Assembly (NCBI GenBank): GCA_932294295.1
Contig: OW028580.1
Coordinates: 24,848,975 to 24,912,974 of the forward strand
DNA: 64,000 nt
Source of the DNA: Alitta virens
Taxonomy: Eukaryota; Annelida; Polychaeta; Phyllodocida; Nereididae
Direction: 5' to 3'
Shown here: positions 11,701 through 22,900 of the stretch, piece after piece
How the letters are laid out: every line of letters starts with the position of its first letter
How positions within the stretch are numbered: position 1 is the stretch's first letter
Program-made: the position numbers and the translations under genes
Notes under the pieces: generated by a model
The model's database searches: none
Told to the model about the DNA's origin: nothing
Seen by the model: the letters and a program-made list of their open reading frames with translations, nothing else

Positions 11701-14383
11701 TGTGTATAACATGTCCAACTATACCAAAGCCCATGACTTACCACCTGCTTGACCTTTTAGATAAATAAAACAACAAAACTGATGCACGGCATCACAAAGA
11801 GAAAATAAAAAAACTCCACTCAAGTCCTGTTATATATGGGACTCTTTGCATCATTATAAATATTGCTATTCCATCACCATTGTGATAAGCAGTGAAACAC
11901 ATGGTTGATACTGTGTCACGATTAGTACAACACCAATATTGGTAACACTCGATAGACCAACCATTAAAAATCCCATTACATCACAGCAGTGATAAATGTG
12001 ATACTGGCATTGATGGCAATCAGAAAGATAAATTTCATACCTAAAAGTGAGGAGAACTAAATGTAATCCTTGAAATGTAATGCAGAAATTAATGTGTCTG
12101 TAAATATAATAGATGTAAAAGTGTCATCACCCATATGATGACGTCACAAAATACATTCCATCATCAGCCAATGGTTTCTGTTGTGGACCCCAGTGACCTT
12201 TAGTGTAACTTTAGCTCTCAAATAGCTAACTGGTTTTAGTACTTGCCCATCTATAGAGCATGTCCTTACAAAGGCTGACCAATTTCTCAAGAACCAATTC
12301 TCATAATGATAATTTAAATCCAGGGAAAGACGACGAACAACAACTTGAAGGCTTCGCCGAGGTTCGGCAAGAAGGGGATGTTGTCGTATTCACCGAGCGT
12401 GAGCGGAAGTGACATCAGCGGAACAGGAAGTCGACGAATAAAGAAGAAAGCCCCACCGCCTCCTAATCCTTTTGGAAATCCAGAATATTACGAGCGGGTA
12501 ATTAATGTTATTCTAATTCAGAGAATTCAGGGTATCCAGAGCAGACTCAGACCAATCAAAAGTTGAGGCAAAGTAATTGTGAACATTTTGCATGGCTGTA
12601 TGTTGCTCCTTCATGGCTAACGTGCACAGTTTTTGGGAATAAACTACAGTTATGCGGGAATTGGTTGATCTTTAACTGCTAAGACACTTACATTTCATTA
12701 GTTGTTTACCAATTTATCTGAGCTTTTCACAATTGAAGAAACTTTTAACATGGTGCTATGTGGTTAAATATTTCATTACAGGATGAAAGTGCATCATTAA
12801 AGGTGAGAAATGTGAATATAGTGTGTGGAATATTGTGTTTTGTTGCAATAACCAATAATAAGTTTTGAGAAATATCTAAGGGTTGCTGTGCAGTATATTT
12901 TAATTGGTTTGTGGTATGCACCCTTTTCTCACGGCAGCCATGTTGGCATTTTTGCCTCATTGACCTCTCTTTGCACTCAGCTTAAGTATTGTGACATCAT
13001 CAGTAGACTATGGCCATGGTGAGGTCACAGAGTCCAAAAACAATGGAGAAGTAATGATGTCATAATATATGACTTAATCAAAATGAGGTCAATGAGGCAA
13101 AGATGCCAACATGGCTGCCGCGTGACAAGGGTGTATGAATGCAATATTAAGACATTTTCGTTTGAGAAAAATTGGCTGAAAATGGATTATTGTGGGTTTG
13201 TTAATATGCAATGCACCATGATTGATTGCAGTGATGTAATCTTATGGCTTGGTGATAAGTGACTTCACAATCTTTGTAGTAAGACATGATGATGCAGCAA
13301 TCAAACACGCCACCTATTTTGCAGTACATTTAAATGTAAGAATAGTACATGGCCAAATGTGTCAAGTGCATTTTCCATGCTTTTGGATAAATGCATGGTT
13401 TTCGCCTCATTATAATTAGGCAAAAACCATGCGTTTTCCATGCGTTTATCCAACGCATGGAAGAACGCATGTGGCACATTTGGCCATGTAAGATGCACTG
13501 AAAATAAACATTCAAGCACAGATGAGTCTTGTTACAATATAGTAAGGGTGTAGCATGTCAAACTGAAATTTGATCACTTTGTTTTGGACTGCATATTGAA
13601 ACCAAATAGCCATCTATCATCTGCATACAAGTTTGCCACACTTGTTTTTAATAATGGTTCATCATTATTCACTATATTATTTTGTACTGATACTGATCAG
13701 CAGCTCATAATTTTGTCTCCTCGACAAATTAACGTCTTAGAAATATTATTTATTTTACTGATGAGACGGTATTAAATTATGCCAGCTTAAATATTTATGA
13801 AATTTCATTAGTGTAATCTTTGTTACATTGGTGCATGCTTTCCTCATTTCACAATATCTGGTTCATGTAACAGAATATCTGGTTCATGTAGCATGTATAT
13901 GGACATTTGCAAATGATGGATGTAATCCACATGTAATCATTGATAAGCAATGATAAAGTACAATGTATAACCATTTACAGACTGATAAACTCCTATTTTA
14001 ATTTGCACTCTTCATAGGACTCCAATGGAAGTGACGGTTATGAAATGACCACTTTCGGAAATGTTTCAACTTTCGGCAAGGGAGCTACGCCATCACCGAA
14101 ACCAAAAGCCGCAGATGACGCTGCAAAGGAACCGCTACTCAATGGCAAAGCGGGCAGCAAAGAACCCAAGCGGTCTGGTGATTACAGTTCGTCGAGCAGT
14201 AGCAGTTCGGAGGATGAGGATGGTGATAAGAGTGATATCCAAAAAGCAGTTGATGACAAGTTCCAGGAGCATCGAAATAGTCATAATTATAGTGCATTAG
14301 GTGATGAAGAAGAGGCTTTTGAAACTTATGATCAAAAACTTAACCCTTTCAGTGATTCATTTGCTGATACTGAGGAAAAATAG
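8789..14383 (+). CDS. Single-pass membrane protein, mucin-like ectodomain, NPxY/NPF tail
   Basis: Seven coding exons join in phase: 8789-9334, 9696-9906, 10494-10626, 11186-11309, 12324-12497, 12782-12802, 14018-14383. Total is 1,575 bases, 524 residues. The start is the first ATG after an in-frame TAA, in good context (ACCATGG). Residues 1-182 are Gly/Asn/Asp/Pro-rich with degenerate NSDxGAPN-type repeats. Residues 183-250 are a Thr-rich mucin-like stretch. Residues 264-289 are a strong membrane helix followed by RKKRRSK, predicting the C-terminus in the cytoplasm. The tail has NPRY at 305-308, PPPP with NPF at 386-388, NPEY at 390-393, a Ser/acidic block and NPF at 512-514. NPxY motifs are known PTB and clathrin-adaptor signals, and NPF binds EH domains. 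I infer a cell-surface protein that is endocytosed. No signal peptide is visible, so it is either type III or uses an unseen first exon. No family recognised. Confidence 0.85.
10240..10463. mobile_element. MITE, copy 1, in an intron, TA target site
   Basis: Terminal inverted repeats of about 45 bases, carrying CATGTTG...TTGCCTCATTAACCTC on the left and the matching GAGGTCAATGAGGCAAAATTG on the right. Flanked by TA on both sides (10238-10239, 10464-10465). It has no coding capacity. It lies 30 bases upstream of exon 3 of the membrane-protein gene, so its right arm is close to the branch-point region. It is more diverged than copy 2 at 12919. Confidence 0.8.
11443..11500. repeat. Perfect 29-base tandem duplication
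   Basis: Two adjacent identical 29-base units (11443-11471, 11472-11500), each starting TGACACTTTTACAATGCC and ending ATATGTCACAG. Intronic. The identity points to a recent slip or duplication. Confidence 0.9.
12919..13133. mobile_element. MITE, copy 2, long terminal inverted repeats
   Basis: Begins CACCCTTTTCTCACGGCAGC and ends with the reverse complement (CATGGCTGCCGCGTGACAAG then GGTG). The inverted repeats are about 49 bases with few mismatches. Same family as 10240-10463, also in an intron of the same gene (between the 21-base exon and the last exon). The flanks read TATG on both sides, so the target duplication is TATG or the TA within it. Confidence 0.85.
13348..13488. mobile_element. 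Foldback element, 141 bases, TA target site
   Basis: Almost the whole element is one hairpin. The left arm starts CATGGCCAAATGTGTCA and the right arm ends TGGCACATTTGGCCATG. Inner parts CCATGC..TTGGATAAA.GCATGG are also inverted. TA flanks on each side (13346-13347, 13489-13490). Intronic, non-coding. Confidence 0.8.
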
Positions 14384-14837
14384 TGATATATTCTTATATC
14401 ATGATTTTATACTTGAATTACATGTTTGTGCTTGCTGCGAAGAACATAAAGCCTGCATGCCTCATAGTAGCATACAGTTTTATTTATAAAATATCAATTT
14501 TAAGAACTAGAGCATTAACTCTTAAGTATTATTTAAGATGCTGAGTCTTAGTGAAATTTGCTAGGTGGGAACCATACTGATTATGGTTTGAAAATAATAA
14601 TAGCAAAGTAGCCAGTTTACAGAGAATAGACGGCAACATGCAAGGTTTCACATAGACCTAATATTGTACAAAATACATATCAGTCTTCCAATTTGTACTT
14701 ACCTTAGAGCTTGGTTGAAATCCAAATACACCCATTCCTTTTTCGTGTGCATGCTGCTTTTACAATTGTGGATGCTTCTTTTGTTAACTTGTTTTGAGAC
14801 ACAAACTACTTGAAGGTATTTGCTTGTAAATGTATCT

Positions 14838-14843
14838 AATAAA
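14838..14843 (+). terminator. Polyadenylation signal AATAAA of the membrane-protein gene
   Basis: First canonical AATAAA after the stop at 14383, giving a 3' UTR of about 480 bases. A SINE begins about 60 bases further on. Confidence 0.6.
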
Positions 14844-14906
14844 TGCTATTTTCTGAAATATAAATTTTGTTTCTTTGCATTAATTTCTGTTCTCTGAATT
14901 TTGGGG

Positions 14907-15091
14907 GTGGAGGCCTAGCTCAGTGGTAGCGTGCTGGGCTTCTAACCACTGGGTTCAATTCCCTTTTGAGCCGAAGTTGGATGGCTGTTTCATCTATCAT
15001 CTCATTGCCATGGTACCTGCCTGTCCTAATTAGCCCACCAGGTGCAGAAATACAGGGCGTAAAGTCCAAATTCACCCATCCGCCCATCTTT
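14907..15091 (+). mobile_element. tRNA-derived SINE, copy A (near full length)
   Basis: The head is tRNA-like: A-box TAGCTCAGTGG and B-box GGGTTCAATTCCC. The body contains GTTGGATGGCTGTTTCATC, CATTGCCATGG, GTCCTAATTAGCCCA and GGTGCAGAAATACAGG, and the end is CACCCATC-rich. It is flanked by near-identical GAATTTTGGGG / GAATTTGGGG (14896-14906, 15092-15101). This copy is the reference for the copies at 52, 26955, 27899, 28289 and 45684. RNA polymerase III transcribes such elements, and LINE proteins mobilise them. Confidence 0.85.
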
Positions 15092-15101
15092 GAATTTGGG
15101 G

Positions 15102-16625
15102 TATTTTAATGAGTGCATTTTATAGTTTTTCAGTAGGTGCAAGCAGATTTTAATTTTGCTAAACATCACAAGAAATGCAGAATAATGTCATTAATTGATA
15201 TAGGTACCTATCATTATATAGATATTAGGTAAATAGTCGCTCAAAAGTAACTGAGAACTTCCCAGCTGACTTGCACTATATTGAAGGCAATTTGTTCATT
15301 CTTCAAGATTTCTCAGTTAATGGTTGATATATATTATAAAAATGTTATTTATTTTAACAGAACTTGGCGCCTAACCCATTAACATATATAGGCTACATCC
15401 AGCTGAGGTGCTGCTCATGAATGGCTAGTCACTCCCAGTCAAGAAGTGACTAGTGAGTCATGTCATGGTCACTGTGACCTCATCAGCAGGCACGTCGATA
15501 CAGGGGGAGGGATGTGGGGGATATATACCCCCCACTTTTTGGGAAGGGGGGGATGATCAATGCAATCATGCCCCCCCCCCCTTGAAATCCACAATGGAAA
15601 TCCTTTTTTCTAAAAGTAGTTTTACACTTCATATCACATACCAGTACAATTAAGTGCATCTAAAAATAGTTTGATCAATGATCCAGCAGTGTTTTATCTC
15701 TTGAAAAGTGTAGATGAGCCGATTTGCCTTTAAAAACTTTCGCAACAGTTCTATTTCCAAAGCATAGCTGAGAAGCGTTGAAATTACGTTTCGAAATGGA
15801 CACTCTTGTCTATACTTTTTTGAAGAGAAATTGATGTCATCAGTCATAATGACAAACCTGAGCCTCTGAGGTGGTTTTAATCTTTGTTGCATTCTGGGAG
15901 GATTATGAAAATGAAAATGAGTTTCCCGCAATGACGTCATACTGTTGTGATGTCATTAGAATCTATTTTCCCATATGTCTCAGTGCAACATGGCGATGAA
16001 GTTTACTGACCAAAAATCGCGATGTCATCCTTTTTGATAATTGTCAGATCATTGCCTTCATGTCTGTTCAAAATTAGGACTAAAGTCATAACGAGTGGAC
16101 AGGGAAGGTCAGTATAGGGCAATCAGTTCATCCTACAGAGGATAGATACGCCATCTAGAAAAGTGCCGCGTGTTAAAGCCACTTTTACCCGTCAATAGAA
16201 ATTGACACCGGTCCCCTGCTCACCAGACACTCATCCTGTGATGTCACACACAACATCACAGTGGGAATGTTGCAGAAGTGTGAGTTCACTGTGAGGTCCC
16301 CACAATGAGCTCACTGTCAAGTCAAATTCTTGACTGGGCTAGGCAGTAGCGGATCTTGCAATTTTGGATCCGCCCCTGCAGGCCACCACTGGTACTCAAT
16401 TTTCTTGCTCCTCAGACAGAATGGATTTAAAAGCACTAGCAACTGCCCATAGAAATATAAAAATTAAATTATGAAAATCAGATTTTATTGCACAAATAGC
16501 CTCATGATAATGTAACTAGTGTGTTTTCCACCAGATGACGCCACGCACAAGGGCTTTACAAATTGCACTCAACCTTTTTTTCCACCTGCAGGGTAACAGA
16601 TTGATGATATATTGTAATTGAGCTT
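15102..16625. other. Intergenic, repeat-like, no gene
   Basis: No convincing frame. C/G homopolymers occur at 15533-15581. At 16343 the sequence CAGTAGCGGATC...GGATCCGCCCC resembles a hAT-type terminus and may be the left end of the decayed element whose transposase lies at 17725-18590. Confidence 0.4.
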
Positions 16626-17435
16626 AATTGGGTCATTCCACATACATCCCCCCCCCCCCCCGTGTTGTCCCTCAACTTCCAAAATGCGATCATAACATGA
16701 ACTAAGCAAAATGGTTTTATTATGAATGTGGCATGAGTATATTATTAGTCAGACAATTGATTTTTGGAATCTGATCAAATAAACGAATAAGGATGAATAT
16801 AAGAATATATATTTCCCTTCTTTTTGGTAAAAAGCTGCCAAAATTGCATGTACCACTCTTCATTTACATATATTTTCCACACTCAAAAGATTTAAATTAT
16901 AGCAAATAATTACATATCCTTTTACAATATTCACATAGATATGATCAGGAGAAGTTGAATTTTCAACTGGTGAAGAAAATGAAACATTTGCAGTTTCAGT
17001 AATATTATCCATTTGTTTTTTGTGTGTCCACAGAAGCAATGTCCCTCCTGTTACCATGGTATTAAAATGCCACTAGCAGTGATGAAGAGATCATCTTGGA
17101 GGAGTCCCCAGCTCTACACGGTTTATTTAATGTCAATATAAATTAGCCTGAATCTGATAAATTTTAAAAATAAAAATTGTTAGAACCCAGAAAATAGCTT
17201 AGAAGTCATTCTGACAGTATTCTTTTATTACAAAATGGAATGGAAACTTGTGCAATACCTGTTACCAGCTGGCAAAGATCAGATCACATGACTGACCAAT
17301 TAAAGTATATTTAAAAATAAAGGATAAAAAATGTTCTGTTGTCATACTACCACTGAAGAGTATGAAGATTCATGATATACTGAATATTTCATTTTTTTAT
17401 CATTGAAATGATAAACATGGTGGAATGACCCAATT
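16626..17435. mobile_element. Non-autonomous DNA element with 16-base perfect terminal inverted repeats
   Basis: AATTGGGTCATTCCAC at 16626-16641 is the exact reverse complement of 17420-17435. The 810-base interior has a 14-base C run (16648-16661) and no coding signal. No clear target duplication was found, and the superfamily is not identified. Confidence 0.6.
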
Positions 17436-17724
17436 TATGTGTCAAGGCCGTCTAATCGTCAAATCATTTATTGGCCTCCAAATTAATCGTTTACTTCCTA
17501 CATGAGTCTAAAATGAATAATAAAAATAAAAGGACAACTAGAGCTAGATAAGCCTAACAAACATCAGCAAATATACGTGATCTTCTTTTCACTGACAAGG
17601 AAATAATTAATTTTAGGAGGAAAAGTGACAAAGCCTACAGGGGGGCCAACAACCATAATATATGAAAAGACAATATGATGATGTCACTAATAATTGTTAC
17701 ATTATAGCCCTAGAAAGAATAAAA

Positions 17725-18590
17725 GCAAATGACAGGACACCAGCTGTATTGGCAGAAGCAGAGGGCCTACTGAACTATATCACTAAATTGGAATTTATTG
17801 TCTTGATTTTATTTTGAGAGGTGCTAGTGAGTTGCACTTTTGCTCTGTCAAACTACTTACAAAGAGATGCTTCAGAAATATCTCAGGCCTGAAACATGAT
17901 ACAATCTACAAAGAAATCAATGCAAGCAATGAGATCTGATGAGGCATTTGAGGCAAAATTAGCTACTGCCAAATCTGTTGCTGAAGATCAGGGCACGGAT
18001 ACTGAATATACTATTCAACAGTCGGCATAGAAAATTAATGCCCAATGAATTTGCCCCTGATGACCCTTTAAGGGATCCAAAGATCAGATTCAAAGCAATG
18101 CGTACTTTGCAATATGTGACTGAGTGATTGCAGAACTTGACTCTAGGTTTGAAGATTTCTTCACTATTGTCAGGAAATTCTCATGCCTTCTTCCTGACCA
18201 GCTAGGTGACCATGATTCTTTCAAGGACCTTGCAGGGACCTACTGTACAGATGTTGACATAGAATATGCTAGCTTAATTCTGACATACAAGAGTTGGTCA
18301 ATGATATATCTGTATCAAAAATCTTATTATTTTCAAAAAGAACAATCTGGATTTAGCCTACCCAAATGTGGCCATATTACTCATAATTTTTAAAAACAAT
18401 TAGTGTATACACAGCAGGTTCAGAGAGATCATTCAGTAAATTAAAACTGATAAAAAGTTATCTCAGGTCCACAATGGAGGACTCAGGGTTATTGATTATT
18501 AGCATGGAGAGGGCATTGGAAGAAAACATGGACTTTGACAAAATCATAAAACGATTTACTCATGCGAAAAAAAAAAAGATAAAACTCTGA
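17725..18590 (+). pseudogene. Degraded hAT-type transposase
   Basis: Fragments in several frames are in the order of a hAT transposase of the zf-TTF/DUF4371 type. They are LAEAEGLLNYITKLEFIVLI (near 17740), IAELDSRFEDFF with later DIEYASLILTYKSWS (18124-18393), and a clear C-terminal dimerisation segment at 18411-18590 beginning TAGSERSFSKLKLIKSYLRS. Known hAT C-termini share the ERSFSKLK-type motif. Stop codons and at least two frame changes separate the pieces, and the zinc finger and catalytic Asp residues cannot be placed. At 18985-19009 the sequence reads, in reverse, CAGTGGCGTAGCCAGGAT, a common hAT-type terminus, so the right end of the element is probably 19009. Confidence 0.75.
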
Positions 18591-19009
18591 AGAATTACTG
18601 TAATTGTATTGCAGATTTTGGAGGAAGTACTATAAATTTAAAGAGGTGTTTTCCATTATTAGTGCAGTTAATTAATAGTCAAACATCGCAGACTGTAAGC
18701 AAACTATAAGTGTAATTTCACTTGCATCTGAATGTTTTCCTTAAAACCTAAACATTTTATATATGTGTTCATCCATTAATGTTTCCTAACATTGTCCTTA
18801 TTCCCTTGTAAGTTTACTTTTATGTTTATATTGTTTCACATTTTTGAATAAACAGTGATGTGCATGAATAACCCTATATTAACATTATTATCATCATTTG
18901 TATTAGTATTATTTTTTATACAATCTACACAGTATTTTAAATTTTGGGGAAATACCTTGTGGGTTGCCCCCCCCCCCCCCCCCTGACAAAAATCCTGGCT
19001 ACGCCACTG

Positions 19010-21212
19010 GCCTAAACCTAGTGAACATTTACAATGGTCTTAATATACTGAGTACAGATATCAGTGATCAAAAGGCTATGATGGTGAGGTGGTCTTAAAT
19101 AGATTAGTGAGGCGATCTTAAATAATATAGCTCACAAAATTGATTAACAAAAATAACACGGCTATAGTAACATGTAAACAACCATAAAATCCCATGCGAA
19201 TATCCCAAGTGTTTATAGTTAGTGTCGGCAGAAATTGGTTATGCAAAGCCAGCCCTTAGGCTTGACACAGGCGCGGGAACCAGTGAATCAACAGCTCAGC
19301 CTCTCGGGCAAGGTCATTGCGTAACAACTGGGTCATGTCCTCTAACTAGGTCTACTTTCGTTTAGGCTGTGTCAGTAAACATCTGGTTAAATATAGCATT
19401 TTGTATAACCAGTCTCCCGGCCGTCAAATTCCTGCATATCCTCTTAGTCCTGCAGTGCCTGTGATTGCTTATGAAAGTGTCCTACACCGTGGAAGTGCCT
19501 ACACATTCAAGGATACGCTGAATAACCTGTTAATCAGAATGAAAGTGGAAGTTTTCTTTAGGAACAGAAGGGGAGTTACTCAGTCACGTAGCTTCAAGCA
19601 ATCGATTTCTTCAAGTGTAATCAGTAATCGAAAGTCTTAAATTTGTGCTCCGAAAGCAAAAAATAAAATAAAAAATCGTCAGAACCATAATATTTATTCA
19701 GGCCAGGACCATATTTCTTTTACCTAGATCAATTTTTCTGTCTAATTTTACAATTCGGAAACAAATTCTTTGATCATATGTATGTCACAGCGAAGATATA
19801 TTTCTCCTCTTTGATAGATTTTTTTAACTTTTTACTTTTTATTATAGATAGGAAGTATGTTATTGTAGGTTTAATTTAGGCCTATTATTTTCTCAATGCT
19901 ACCGATCTTTGAACACTTAATATTAAGTCAGCTCATATGCCAAATGCCAATATTGTAATGATGATAGATCTTGTTATTTATATATAAATGTATTTATTTA
20001 TTTATTTTTATTTATTATTATTATTAATTTTTTTTTAAATATGAGTTTTAGGGGGGATCCACATCAGCGTTTTAAAAAAAATAAGAACTTAGTGGATGTC
20101 TCCTGACCAAAGGTAAAGAGTATATATATGTATTTTGACATTTTATTTTATTTATTTACTGCTTATATTATGTGTAATAACGTACATTTCTTTTGTTGTT
20201 CCTTGCAATTTGCTGCTTTTTTTTATGTCAAATAAATTCTCTCTCTCTCTCACACCTTGGGTGGGCTATTTAGTTGTCTCATCTTGCCTGAGAATATAGT
20301 TATATAGAGCACTCAATCAAACTGACTATATTTCACACATTTGCCAATATAATTGCTTATTCTAGGGAGAGTTTTAAAAATCTTATGTGGGCCAGTAGGT
20401 ATTGTAGCATGTTTTAATTATTTTAATTTAGTAGTCACCTCCACACCGAAACATTTTTACTTGTCTTAGCTCCAAATTTAAGTTGAAAACCTTTTTTTTC
20501 GCTTTTCAATTTGTGTACCCCTTTACTGTGTTGGAATCGTTACACTGGCAAATAGCAACCATGGAAATTGAAAATTTCACGCCATAGCAAGAACTTCTTT
20601 TTTTTTTCTCAACTACTCAACAGGCAGATGTTATGAAGAGATGAAATGTTTTTTTAGATTTTCTTGGTTATAAAGTGTTGAGTGAAAAAAAAAAAAACTT
20701 AGCACACTGACATATATAACGACAACCAAGATAACAGTTGGACAGAGATCAGAACAACTTTATTTAATCAATAACATATGGAAAAATGTAATTGATTGGG
20801 GCCCCTTATCATGCTTATTGGCACACTTGCCAATCTTTATTAGACAGACAATCAAAATACATATATCATTAGTACATGAAGCTCGATCTTGTAGACACCA
20901 GAATTTTTTGGTAGATCGACCACACTTATTAGGCACCAGACAATAGGTAGGCCTAGATTCATGAAATAATTGAAACTTTAAAATTTTAAATTAAACACAT
21001 TTTTTAATTTTAGCGAAATCAAAAATAAATGAACATAAATGATTTTTTTATATATACTAGTTTTTTTTTTTTTTTTTTGAAAGAATGAAATAATGAGAAT
21101 AAGGGTGAGGTGGGTGGGTGAAATGAAGGCGAGTGATTTGAATGAGGAGTGGTCTGACTTATATACTACTAGACGCAGGGATAAATTTAGACAATTTCTG
21201 ACTGGCCCATTA
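19010..21212. other. Intergenic, no gene seen
   Basis: A 79-codon frame at 19401-19640 is not recognised and has no splice or family support. The region has A/T-rich low-complexity stretches (19990-20035, 21061-21078) and a CTCTCT end at 20239-20250 that looks like the 3' tail of an old retroposon. Confidence 0.4.
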
Positions 21213-22900
21213 GATTAGATTAGATTAGATTAGAGCTTTGCTGGACTCTATGTCCAGATCTCACTGGAGCGGTCGGTGTGCAATAACTCAATTTGCAAAA
21301 AAAAGTGTAGCTTTATTCAGAGGTAGGCCGCTGGTGCTGCCTGTCCAAAATCAAGACGAACGACATTGGCTGCAAAATAAAATGCACATTAGCCATATAT
21401 ACAATTTAGTATTTGTATGTACAAATTGAAGTACTTACATCTATATTGCACATATATACATAAAAGAACCATTGTTAGAGCCACACACTCTCACTCTCCC
21501 CACTAACTAGATGACCTTACAGGTGGGCTGCTAATGCTGCCCTCCCTAGTCATATATACAAAACTATTCGTCAAATGGATTAAATTTACTTGGATTATTA
21601 GCCCAATGACAGTTCAATCTATTTTTGAATGTGTTGATGTTGAATGTGTTGACATTGTCTGCAGATACCACCCCCTCTGGCAGTGTGTTCCATGTGTCTA
21701 CCATTCTCTGGGTGAAGCTGTATTTTCTAAGATTCAGCCTCTCTGTCCTGCTTTTGTAGTTATGTCCTCTTCTTCCTCCTTGATCCCTTTTCAGCAATGG
21801 TATTGTCTTGTCATATATCCCACGAATAATCTTGAATATTCTATTATGTCGCCTCTTTGTCGTCTGAAGACCCGTGATGGAAGGCACAGTTTTCTTAAAC
21901 ATTCAGAGTAGGTTAGACTTCTGAAACCATTTACCCTCTTCATGGCATTTCGTTGTACTGCCTCAATCCTTCGGATGTCTTGTCTTGTATAAGGGCTCCA
22001 TATATTCTGCCTGTACCGTAGGTGACTTCTGACCAGTGCTGCATAAAGAGGTAGGAAGATGTCTGGTTCCAAATTGTGGATTGTTCTTCTGATTATGCCC
22101 ATATTTCTTGGTGCCTTTTCTATTATTGATGCTATGTGAGTGTCGAACTGGAGATTGTCTTGGAAGAGGATGCCAATATCCTTCTCCTTTGTAGGAACTG
22201 CTAGGTCAATGAGTGTTCCACTGGTATTTTCTTGTAGATATCTTATAGGCAACTGTGCATCATCACGCCTTATATGTATATGCATTTGCATGCATTTGCT
22301 CGGATGGAATTTCAGGAGCCATTTATCAGACTGAGTCATTGTAACTTATTTAAGTCTGACTGAATTTGGGTTAGGTCATCTTCTGTCCTATCCAGCACAC
22401 AAAAGAGTTTTACACCATCGGCGAACATAAAGATCTCCGAAGAAACTACATTTGGCAGGTCATTGACCTATATGACGAAAAGCAGTGGACCTAGAACTGA
22501 ACCTTGCGGTATACCACTCGTAACTGTAAATGGTGTTGAACCACTACCTCTGATCATCACTCTGTGTCCTTCCCACAGAAAATCCTCTAGCCAATCTAAT
22601 AAATCCCCTTTGAAACCATACTGGTAGAGTTTCTGTATCATTCTGCGATGGTGCACTGAGTCAAAAGCCTTCTTGAAGTCCATGTAGATGGTTTTGATGT
22701 TATGTCCATGGTCTCAGTCCATCTGTCTAATACATTGAGGAGTTGGAGGACTGTGGATAACCCAGGGAGAAATCCATATCGTGATTTGCTGTATAGGTCA
22801 TTTTCATTCATAAATTTCATCATAGCATCTCATAAGGATTCCGACATTTTTCCAATGATACTTGTCAAACACACTGGTGCATGTGTAGTTTTTACATTGG
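21213..22900 (-). pseudogene. 5'-truncated non-LTR retrotransposon (jockey/CR1-like) with dead polymerase motif
   Basis: Read on the minus strand, the order is typical of ORF2: TSIIGKM (near 22860), FMNENDLYSKSRYGFLPG (22790), MDFKKAFDSVHHRRMI (22683), SGIPQGSVLGPLL, then FADG instead of the expected FADD/YxDD at about 22425, KWLLKFHPSKCMQMHI, the VRSHLRYRQNIWSPYTR region and a C-terminal WNTLPEGVVSADNVNTF segment. There are frame changes near 22690, 22340 and 21900 and a stop near 22835. The 3' end is at 21213-21236 with a pentanucleotide (TAATC)n tail, as seen in CR1/L2-type elements. The upstream endonuclease part is absent. The element cannot make active enzyme because an essential Asp of the catalytic pair is replaced. 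Confidence 0.85.

Noticed and set aside
14907..14965. Functional tRNA gene
   Set aside because: A-box and B-box are present but the arms do not pair as a complete tRNA, and the head continues into a SINE body that recurs elsewhere with target duplications.
16343..19009. One intact hAT element from 16343 to 19009
   Set aside because: The two ends share only the first ten or so bases and the flanking 8-mers (GGGCTAGG, GCCTAAAC) do not match. Only the transposase remnant and the right terminus are reported as supported.
19401..19640. 79-codon plus-strand frame
   Set aside because: No recognisable domain, no convincing splice sites and no upstream promoter-like sequence; probably chance.
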